Assembly (NCBI GenBank): GCA_934457145.1
Contig: CAKSHP010000018.1
Coordinates: 1-46,890 of the forward strand
Direction of reading: 5' to 3'
DNA: 46,890 bases
Source of the DNA: an uncultured Clostridia bacterium
Lineage (GTDB): Bacteria > Bacillota > Clostridia > UBA1381 > UMGS1253
A program made the position numbers and the translations under genes. Position 1 is the first letter of the stretch, and every line of letters starts with the position of its first letter. The notes beneath the pieces were generated by a model. It saw nothing but the letters and a program-made list of their open reading frames with translations, did no database searches and had not been told where the DNA came from. Shown piece after piece: positions 33,854 to 41,366 of this stretch.

Positions 33854-35014
33854 ATGAAGATATGTCATGTATGCCTAGCTTGCTTTTATGTAGAAAACAT
33901 GGGTTACCAAGAAAATATATTGCCTCAATTGCATGTAAAAATGGGACACGATGTTTTTGTACTGACCTCTGATTATTCATTTAATAATAAATATGAAACA
34001 GTGTATCGCGAACATAAAAACTATACTAATTCATTCGGGGTTAATGTTAAGATTCTTAATCGCAGTACAAGATATGGATACTTATCTAGATTTAATGATT
34101 ATGATGGCGTTTATGATAGTTTGACAGAAGAACGACCAGATATTATTTTTGTGCATGGCGGACAATTTATTGCTCTGTTAGATATAATTAAATATTGCAA
34201 ACAATTCCCCCATACAAAGCTTTTTATTGATCAACACGCTGATTGGTATAATACCCCAGTAAAAACTTTAAAACAAAACATTACTCAACGCCTTATATAT
34301 GGCTTTGGAATCAGAAAAGCTGTTCCATATGTCTCAACTTTTTGGGGAGTAACTCCGTGGCGTTGCGAATATCTCAATAAGGTATACAAAGTTCCTAAAG
34401 AAAAAATCAAACTGTTGGTTATGGGGGGCGATGACAGATATATACATTTAAATGACAAAATTAAAATTCGTCAAAAAATCAGAAAAGAATTAGATTTAAA
34501 TGATAATGATTTTGTCCTTATTACGGGCGGAAAAATAGATTCGGCGAAAAATATCGATGTCTTAATGCGTGCAGTTGCCAAAATAAATAAAACCAACTTA
34601 AAGCTTATTGTGTTTGGTCAACCTAATGAACAAATGCATGATATAATAAAAAGTTTATCAAGAGATGAACACATAAGAAATATAGGTTGGATTAATTCAA
34701 AATCAGTTTATGACTATTTTTTAGCATCAGATTTGGCGATTTTTCCTGGAACACATTCTGTTTTATGGGAGCAGGCATGCGCATGCGGAATTCCCGGCGT
34801 TTTTAAAGACTGGGCAGGGATGCATCACGTTGATGTTGGCGGAAATGCTCGCTTTATTAAAGGGACTGATATAACAGAGCTCATTTCAGTTATATCTGAA
34901 TTGTCAAACCTTAACGATACATATACGAAAATGAAAAATATAGCGCAAACAAAAGCAATTAAAGTTTTTTCATATAAAGAAATTGCTAAGTTATCAATTG
35001 GCGCTAACAAATAA
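33854..35014 (+). CDS. Glycosyltransferase (GT-B, GT4-like)
   Basis: 386 residues from the ATG at 33854, selected by AAAGGAAG 7 bp upstream; a longer frame overlaps the acetyltransferase. CHVCLACFYVENMGYQEN at the N-terminus and DFVLITGGKIDSAKNIDVLM, IRNIGWINSKSVYDYFLASD in the second half point to GT-B. One of the AT-richest genes of the window (a hand count of 34021-34080 gives 19 G+C of 60). Fits the segment thought to be inserted. Confidence 0.88.
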   Translation: MKICHVCLACFYVENMGYQENILPQLHVKMGHDVFVLTSDYSFNNKYETVYREHKNYTNSFGVNVKILNRSTRYGYLSRFNDYDGVYDSLTEERPDIIFVHGGQFIALLDIIKYCKQFPHTKLFIDQHADWYNTPVKTLKQNITQRLIYGFGIRKAVPYVSTFWGVTPWRCEYLNKVYKVPKEKIKLLVMGGDDRYIHLNDKIKIRQKIRKELDLNDNDFVLITGGKIDSAKNIDVLMRAVAKINKTNLKLIVFGQPNEQMHDIIKSLSRDEHIRNIGWINSKSVYDYFLASDLAIFPGTHSVLWEQACACGIPGVFKDWAGMHHVDVGGNARFIKGTDITELISVISELSNLNDTYTKMKNIAQTKAIKVFSYKEIAKLSIGANK

Positions 35015-35063
35015 TTAACTTTCTAATAAGTAAAAATTTGTATTTCAAGAAGCGGAGAAAAAA

Positions 35064-36338
35064 ATGAAAATATTATGGCTTTGTAATATAATGCTCCCAA
35101 AAGTGTCAAGAGCGCTGTCACTTCCCGAAATTAATACAGGTGGCTGGCTTACAGGTATTTCAAATGATCTGCTTGCACTAAATAATATAAGCATTGACAA
35201 ATTACTAAATTATAATAAGATAAACCTTTGTGTGTGTTTTCCTCAAAATATAAGCAAATCACTCATGTCAGGTACAGCAGATGATTTAAGTTATTATGCA
35301 TTTCCACCAAAATCTAATTTAGAACATGTATTTAAAAAAATAATCTCTGAATTTGTACCCGATATAATACATATCTTTGGAACCGAATATAAGCATACAT
35401 ATGATATGATGCGTATTTTAAAATCACTCAATATGACAAACAAAACCATACTTAGCATCCAAGGAATAATAAGTATAATTTCTCAAAACTATTATTTAGG
35501 TTTGCCTCCCCACATTATTCATGCCTACACATTACGTGATATTATTAAGGGGAATATATACGCTGATACAAGAAAGTTAATTCAAAAAAGTAAATATGAA
35601 ATATCTGCTATATCGCAATCGGAACATATAATAGGTCGCACCGATGCTGATAAAGCATTTGTAATGCAAATCAACCCAAACGCAAAATATCATTTTTGTA
35701 ACGAAACTCTACGCAATGAATTTTATAAAAACCATTGGGATATAAACAACTGTAACCGTTACTCTATATTTGTGAGTCAATATACTTCACCTCTAAAAGG
35801 TTTTCACATTATACTTAAAGAAATGTCAAAAATTATACAGTTTTTTCCCGATTCACACCTATATACTACAGGAAAAGACCCTTTCAAATTAAATATAAAA
35901 GATAAACTGAAGCAAACATCATATAATAAATATATAGCTTATCTTATAAAAAAATATGACCTTACTAACCACATTACATTTTTGGGTAATTTAAATGAAA
36001 AACAAATGTGCAATATATATTTAAAGTCACATGTATTCGTCTCTGCATCTTCAATTGAAAACTCTCCGAATTCGCTTGGTGAAGCAATGCTATTAGGTGT
36101 GCCCTCAGTATCTTCTGATGTTGGTGGAGTAAAAAACATGCTCACGCACGGCATAGATGGTTTTATATATCCATATAATGAAAGTTATATGCTTACACAC
36201 TATATTTCTCAAATCTTTAAGGATGATAAACTGGCATTGAAATTTTCAAAAAACGCTTCAACTCACGCAAGTATAACTCATAATAAAGAGACCAATATAA
36301 ACACACTTATTAAAATTTATAATGATATATCCTATTAA
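35064..36338 (+). CDS. Glycosyltransferase family 4
   Basis: 424 residues with GCGGAG before the ATG. SIFVSQYTSPLKGFHIILKE and SSIENSPNSLGEAMLLGVPSVSSDVGG give the GT4 donor-site signature with EX7E. The first 25 residues match the truncated start at 31629. It is the fifth glycosyltransferase, so the repeat unit may hold up to six sugars counting the initiating one. Confidence 0.93.
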   Translation: MKILWLCNIMLPKVSRALSLPEINTGGWLTGISNDLLALNNISIDKLLNYNKINLCVCFPQNISKSLMSGTADDLSYYAFPPKSNLEHVFKKIISEFVPDIIHIFGTEYKHTYDMMRILKSLNMTNKTILSIQGIISIISQNYYLGLPPHIIHAYTLRDIIKGNIYADTRKLIQKSKYEISAISQSEHIIGRTDADKAFVMQINPNAKYHFCNETLRNEFYKNHWDINNCNRYSIFVSQYTSPLKGFHIILKEMSKIIQFFPDSHLYTTGKDPFKLNIKDKLKQTSYNKYIAYLIKKYDLTNHITFLGNLNEKQMCNIYLKSHVFVSASSIENSPNSLGEAMLLGVPSVSSDVGGVKNMLTHGIDGFIYPYNESYMLTHYISQIFKDDKLALKFSKNASTHASITHNKETNINTLIKIYNDISY

Positions 36339-36379
36339 GGTTATGTTACATATATAATTAAAAAATAAGAGGCACACAA

Positions 36380-37684
36380 ATGAACATTTTAAGTAAAGCA
36401 AAATCGTTGTTAAATTCAAAAAGCATAAAAAATTCAGGCTGGATAATAGGACAGCAAATATTTCAAATGGCACTTCAGCTCATTGTCGGAATTTTTACTG
36501 CCCGATATTTAGGTCCTTCAAATTACGGTTCATTAAATTACACTGCATCGTTTGTAGCTTTTTTTACTTCTATAGCAACGCTTGGTATGGACGGAGTTGT
36601 TATAAAAAAATTAGTTGAGCACCCTGATGATGAAGGCTTATATTTGGGAAGCAGCATGGGGCTTAGATTTATAACCTCTGTTTTCTCAATTATCTCTGTA
36701 TCATTAATAGTATTTATCCTAAACCCATCGCAGCCTATAAAGCTTGTATTGGTTTTTTTGCAGTCTTTTCAATTGTCATTTAAAGCAGTTGAAATTTTAG
36801 ATTCGTGGTTTCAGCGGCATTTAAAATCAAAATATGTTTCCATAGGAAAAATGCTTGCCTGCATAATAGTTTCTGCGTATAAGTTCTTTCTTTTGGCAAC
36901 AGCAAAAAATATCGTCTGGTTTGCATTTTCAAACTCTCTGACGGATGGCGTTGTCATGCTGGTGGAAATATATTTTTACAAAAAGGACAATGGACAAAAA
37001 CTTAAATTCAACTTTAAAATCGGCAAAGAAATTCTATATGAAAGCTACCATTTTATTATATCCGGACTTATGGTTGCAATATATGGACAAATGGACAGAA
37101 TTATGATAGGTCAAATGCTTACCGATACCGACGTTGGACTCTACACAACGGCAACAGCAATCTGCGGCATGTGGATATTTATTCCCACAGCCGTTATCAG
37201 CTCCTTTCAGCCTGTAATTATGGAAACTAAAAAATATCAGTCACACGAAAGCTATATATTAAAATTAGAACAGCTGTACAGCGCCATTATTTGGCTATGT
37301 ATATTGGTTTCCTGTTTCGTGGTGCTGCTGGCAAAGCCTGTTATTCTTGTTTTATACGGAAAGCAATATATAGGAGCTGTCACCACCTTGCAAATCGCAA
37401 TTTGGTTTGAAACCTTTTCAATGATCGGCACCGCGCGTGGCATTTGGATACTGTGTGAAAATAAAAATAAATATGTTAAATATTATTTATTTATCGGCGT
37501 TATAGTAAATTTAATTTTAAATGCCGTTATGATACCTGCCATAGGTATCAACGGTGCAGCACTTGCAACATTAGTCACACAAATTACTACAAGCTTAATT
37601 TCTCCTCTGTTTTTTAAGGAAACAAGGATACACACAAAATTAGTTTTAGACGCCTTAATATTTAAATGGTACTGGAAAAAATAA
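36380..37684 (+). CDS. Wzx-type flippase (polysaccharide transporter, PST family)
   Basis: 434 residues, very hydrophobic, with about 12 membrane segments. The opening WIIGQQIFQMALQLIVGIFTARYLGPSNYGSLNY is typical of Wzx/RfbX. GQMDRIMIGQMLTDTDVGLYTTA is the conserved central region. It carries the lipid-linked repeat unit across the membrane. GAGG lies before the ATG. No Wzy polymerase was recognised in the cluster. Confidence 0.95.
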   Translation: MNILSKAKSLLNSKSIKNSGWIIGQQIFQMALQLIVGIFTARYLGPSNYGSLNYTASFVAFFTSIATLGMDGVVIKKLVEHPDDEGLYLGSSMGLRFITSVFSIISVSLIVFILNPSQPIKLVLVFLQSFQLSFKAVEILDSWFQRHLKSKYVSIGKMLACIIVSAYKFFLLATAKNIVWFAFSNSLTDGVVMLVEIYFYKKDNGQKLKFNFKIGKEILYESYHFIISGLMVAIYGQMDRIMIGQMLTDTDVGLYTTATAICGMWIFIPTAVISSFQPVIMETKKYQSHESYILKLEQLYSAIIWLCILVSCFVVLLAKPVILVLYGKQYIGAVTTLQIAIWFETFSMIGTARGIWILCENKNKYVKYYLFIGVIVNLILNAVMIPAIGINGAALATLVTQITTSLISPLFFKETRIHTKLVLDALIFKWYWKK

Positions 37685-37705
37685 ATACAAGAAAGGAAAT
37701 TAACT

Positions 37706-38644
37706 ATGAATATAAAAGAAAAATTAAAAAGCAACCAAAATTTTATGTCCGCTTATTCCGAATTTAACCGCATTAAATACTCTATAGCTACAATTATTTC
37801 CCCCACATTAAATACAAAAATGCGCTATAAAAGTGCATTTAAAAAAAGTTTAGACCTAAACAATCCTGTTACCTTAAATGAAAAAGTACTATGGTTAAAG
37901 CTCAACACATATTTTAACAATCCTTTAATCAAACAATGTGCTGATAAATATAAAGTACGTGATTACATAAAAAGTATTGACTGCGGCGAAATTCTAAATG
38001 ATTTAATAGCAGTTTACGAAAATGCAGACGATATCAGATTAGAAGATCTTCCCGATCAATTTGCCATGAAATTAAATTATGGTTGTGGCTATAATATCAT
38101 AGTTTCCGACAAATCTAAGTTTGATTTAAACGAGGCAAAAAAGAAAATAAAAAAATGGATGAAGAGTAAATATTATTTATTATATTCCGAAATGCAATAC
38201 AAAGTCGAAAAACAATATATAATAGTCGAAAAATATCTTAAACCTGAAAATGGTTTACTGCCCGAAGATTACAAATTTCATTGTATGAATGGTAAAGCTG
38301 AATACGTTATGATTTGTAAAGAACGTGGCAAAGATTTTCGTCCAAAAATTTACTACTATGATAGAGATTGGAATTTTTTACCTTTTGATCAAAAGGTAGA
38401 TCCACATTTAACTAAGCCTAAAAATTTAGACAAAGCTTTTGAATATGCTGATAAGCTGTCTAAACCTTTTCCATACGTAAGAACAGACTTATATATTTTT
38501 GATGACAGTATTATTTTTGGTGAATTAACATTTACACCTGTTGGCGGATACAACACACATATAACCGAAGATGCCCTCAAATTGTTAGGAAGCAAAATTA
38601 ATTTGAATTATTCAATAACAGATTATCATTTCAACAGCATATAG
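37706..38644 (+). CDS. TupA-like ATP-grasp protein
   Basis: 312 residues, GAAAGGAAA before the ATG. NEKVLWLKLNTYFNNPLIKQCADKY, then FAMKLNYGCGYNIIV (ATP-binding), EDYKFHCMNGKAEYVMI and FGELTFTPVGGYNTHI (metal end) match the ATPgrasp_TupA family. TupA is known from Bacillus halodurans teichuronopeptide synthesis, where glutamate chains join a uronic-acid polymer. Second ATP-grasp protein of the cluster. It probably links an amino acid to the glycan (inference). Confidence 0.85.
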   Translation: MNIKEKLKSNQNFMSAYSEFNRIKYSIATIISPTLNTKMRYKSAFKKSLDLNNPVTLNEKVLWLKLNTYFNNPLIKQCADKYKVRDYIKSIDCGEILNDLIAVYENADDIRLEDLPDQFAMKLNYGCGYNIIVSDKSKFDLNEAKKKIKKWMKSKYYLLYSEMQYKVEKQYIIVEKYLKPENGLLPEDYKFHCMNGKAEYVMICKERGKDFRPKIYYYDRDWNFLPFDQKVDPHLTKPKNLDKAFEYADKLSKPFPYVRTDLYIFDDSIIFGELTFTPVGGYNTHITEDALKLLGSKINLNYSITDYHFNSI

Positions 38645-38653
38645 GAGTTTAAC

Positions 38654-39328
38654 ATGAACTTTAAACAATTTATAAAAAATATTTTATACAAATTTCCTTC
38701 AAAATACGTTTTTATGTTTCATCATGTTTGCCTTAATCCTCAAAAAAAGTCAAGCAGATGTTTATTAGATACCAAAATTTTTAAAGATACTTGTATAAAA
38801 TATAAGGATAAAATTAATTCGATTGACAACTTTAAAAATAATAAAATTGTTATTACTTTTGATGACGGCTTAGAAGATTTATACACTATTGCATACCCAT
38901 TTTTAAAAGAGAACAACATTCCGTTTTTAGCCTTCATTGTTACAGGTCTTCTTGATACTCCTGGATATATTACAACCTCGCAACTAAAAGAAATATCAAA
39001 AGACCCACTTGTAACGATAGGCTCACACGGAGTCACCCATGAAGTTTTGGTAAAAATGTCCGCATCTCAAAAAGAAAAAGAAATTAACGAAAGTAAAAAA
39101 ACTTTGGAATCAATAATAAATAAACCGGTAGAATACTTTGCATATTCTCATGGTCAATACGATAAAGAAACCCTTAAATTTATGAAACCATATTCACTTG
39201 CATTCATTGCCGGCGGCTATTCATACAACGCATTCACTTGCAACAACAAATATTTAATACCACGGCTAAATATGGATGAATCAATCTACAAGAAACAACT
39301 TGATTTTGTTGATAAATATTTAATTTAA
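38654..39328 (+). CDS. Polysaccharide deacetylase (NodB-like, CE4)
   Basis: 224 residues, start ATG at 38654 after TAGGAG. ITFDDG (67-72) and SHGVTH (124-129) give the catalytic Asp and metal-binding Asp/His residues of CE4. The usual FRxPYG-like third motif is changed to FAYSHGQYD. No signal peptide is seen, so it may act on an intracellular lipid-linked sugar rather than on finished wall polymer. Removing an acetyl group would create a free amine, which an ATP-grasp ligase could then acylate (inference). Confidence 0.9.
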   Translation: MNFKQFIKNILYKFPSKYVFMFHHVCLNPQKKSSRCLLDTKIFKDTCIKYKDKINSIDNFKNNKIVITFDDGLEDLYTIAYPFLKENNIPFLAFIVTGLLDTPGYITTSQLKEISKDPLVTIGSHGVTHEVLVKMSASQKEKEINESKKTLESIINKPVEYFAYSHGQYDKETLKFMKPYSLAFIAGGYSYNAFTCNNKYLIPRLNMDESIYKKQLDFVDKYLI

Positions 39329-39360
39329 CAAAACTAACTAATTCAAAAGGAGAAACACAT

Positions 39361-40413
39361 ATGAGCACATTTGAAAATAAAACGCTGCTTATAACAGGCG
39401 GAACGGGATCGTTCGGCAACGCAGTGTTAAACAGATTTTTAAAAACAGATATAGGCGAAATACGCATTTTTTCCCGCGACGAAAAAAAGCAAGACGATAT
39501 GCGCCATGAGTTTCAGGCTAAAATGCCTGAGGCGGCAAATAAAATAAAATTCTTTATAGGCGACGTACGCGACGCACAAAGCGTCAGAAACGCAATGCAC
39601 GGCGTTGACTACATATTTCACGCAGCCGCTTTAAAACAGGTTCCCTCCTGCGAATTTTTCCCGATTGAAGCAGTTAAAACCAATGTTCTCGGTACGGAAA
39701 ACGTGCTAAACTGCGCAATTGACTTCGGCGTTAAAAGCATTGTGTGCCTTTCAACGGATAAGGCTGCATACCCCGTAAACGCTATGGGTACGTCAAAGGC
39801 TATGATGGAAAAGGTTATAGTTGCAAAATCAAGAACCGTAAAAAGCGATAAAACAAAAATCTGCTGCACACGCTACGGCAATGTTATGTGCAGCCGCGGC
39901 AGCGTTATTCCGCTTTGGATAGAACAAATCAAAGACGGCAACCCTATCACGATTACAGAACCCAATATGACGCGTTTTATAATGTCTTTGGAAGAAGCCG
40001 TTGACCTTGTTTTGTTTGCATTTGAAAAAGCCGAAAGCGGAGATATTATGGTTCAGAAAGCGCCCGCATGCACAATCGGCGTTCTGGCACAAGCTGTTAA
40101 AGACTTGTTTGACAAAGAAAATAAATCGGAAATAAAAATTATCGGCATACGCCACGGCGAGAAAATGTATGAAACGCTTCTTACAAACGAGGAGTGTTCA
40201 AATGCCGTTGACCTCGGAGATTTTTACCGCGTCCCCTGTGACAAACGCGACTTAAACTATGATAAATACTTTAAAGACGGTGATATTGACCGCAATCCCC
40301 TCACCGAGTTCAACTCAAACAACACAGAATTATTAACAGTAGAGCAAGTTAAAGAAAAACTTCTTTCACTTGAATATATCAAAAATGAGCTTGAAAGTTT
40401 AAACAACCTCTAA
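39361..40413 (+). CDS. UDP-GlcNAc 4,6-dehydratase (5-inverting), CapE/FnlA type
   Basis: 350 residues with AAAGGAG 11 bp upstream. TGGTGSFG (12-19), IFSRDEKKQDDMRHEF, FHAAALKQVPSCEFFP, STDKAAYPVNAMGTSKAMMEK and IIGIRHGEKMYETLL are the marks of CapE/FnlA/WbjB. The enzyme makes the 4-keto-6-deoxy intermediate of L-FucNAc, L-QuiNAc or L-RhaNAc. The usual partners (CapF/CapG, FnlB/FnlC) are not in the window. It may instead feed the aminotransferase at the start of the cluster. Confidence 0.93.
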   Translation: MSTFENKTLLITGGTGSFGNAVLNRFLKTDIGEIRIFSRDEKKQDDMRHEFQAKMPEAANKIKFFIGDVRDAQSVRNAMHGVDYIFHAAALKQVPSCEFFPIEAVKTNVLGTENVLNCAIDFGVKSIVCLSTDKAAYPVNAMGTSKAMMEKVIVAKSRTVKSDKTKICCTRYGNVMCSRGSVIPLWIEQIKDGNPITITEPNMTRFIMSLEEAVDLVLFAFEKAESGDIMVQKAPACTIGVLAQAVKDLFDKENKSEIKIIGIRHGEKMYETLLTNEECSNAVDLGDFYRVPCDKRDLNYDKYFKDGDIDRNPLTEFNSNNTELLTVEQVKEKLLSLEYIKNELESLNNL

Positions 40414-40446
40414 AAAAATCCGGTACGCAAAGTACCGGATTTTTTT
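40412..40446. terminator. Terminator closing the polysaccharide cluster, bidirectional
   Basis: AAAAAAATCCGGTAC (40412-40426), GCAAA loop, GTACCGGATTTTTTT (40432-40446): perfect stem with U-runs both ways. It also ends the converging DUF1275 gene. Confidence 0.95.
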
Positions 40447-41194
40447 AATGTCCGTGCGGTATAACATGTATCTTGTCTTTTTCATAGTTTAAATCCGCGT
40501 AGAGTAAATCTATAAACACAATTAAAAGTATAATTTCGCTAAACCAAATCGCTCTGCCTTTAAAATGCAGACACAAAAACGTTGATAAAATGCCCCCTGC
40601 CACAAAACAAGTAAGCATCAAAAAATGCATAAAAATCTTCTCTTTTGAACCCCGGTCTCTCTTTCTGAGCCACTTTACAAGATTAACGCCAAACTGGCGA
40701 AGATGGTTTGTGCAAAAAGTTGTTGCCATATTAACTTTCTTTGCCTGCCTGAAAGTGTTAAACTGCATCGACGCAATAAAATTGATTGCTATCTGACATA
40801 TCTGCGGCGGCGCATCGTCCGGCACAAATCCCATTAAAAACACGCAAATCATTTCAAACGCCACAAAAAACGTTTCCCACCTTAAAAGCTCAAGATTGTT
40901 TACATGCTTAGGCAAAAACTCCGATAAAACCGCTCCCAGAAGATATGCCGAAATCGGAATAAAAAAATACAGCGCACGGCTCCAGTTAAACTCACCTATC
41001 TGCACCGCAAGCATAACAAAATTAGCCGTTTGCGCATTGCAAAACACGCCGCCTTTTAAAACAAACGTGTATGCGCCCAAAAATCCTCCGACTGCAATCA
41101 TCAGCATAAACACCCGAAGCTTTTCACACTCCAATAACTCGTCTTGCCTAAATGAATGTATTCTTTTCTTTTTTGCTCTGTTTTCCAATATCAT
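40445..41194 (-). CDS. DUF1275 (YoaK-like) membrane protein
   Basis: 249 residues with about six membrane segments. GGFLGAYTFVLKGGVFCNAQTANFVML, ASMQFNTFRQAKKVNMATTFCTNHLRQF and the closing FSEIILLIVFIDLL match YoaK/DUF1275 proteins, whose function is unknown. The ribosome site is odd: GGGTGA almost touches the ATG, so a TTG two codons later is also possible. It converges on the polysaccharide cluster and appears to be monocistronic. Confidence 0.9.
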   Translation of the reverse strand: MILENRAKKKRIHSFRQDELLECEKLRVFMLMIAVGGFLGAYTFVLKGGVFCNAQTANFVMLAVQIGEFNWSRALYFFIPISAYLLGAVLSEFLPKHVNNLELLRWETFFVAFEMICVFLMGFVPDDAPPQICQIAINFIASMQFNTFRQAKKVNMATTFCTNHLRQFGVNLVKWLRKRDRGSKEKIFMHFLMLTCFVAGGILSTFLCLHFKGRAIWFSEIILLIVFIDLLYADLNYEKDKIHVIPHGH

Positions 41195-41314
41195 TCACCC
41201 AACATTTCTAATTATCAGTCTATATTATTTTATCACTGTTTGACCTCTTTGTCAAGCTGTGACGCATGCCATTTTTTGCTTTGTAAAAAGAGTTTTCATT
41301 GTAAAATATGCATT

Positions 41315-41354
41315 AAAAAAGCGCGGCAGCAAAATGATTTCATTTCGCCGCCGC
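41315..41354 (-). terminator. Terminator of the large lyase gene
   Basis: Minus strand: GCGGCGGCGAAATGA (41354-41340) pairs with TCATTTTGCTGCCGC (41337-41323) through two G-U pairs, followed by GCTTTTTT. Confidence 0.75.
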
Positions 41355-41366
41355 ATAAGCTTAATT

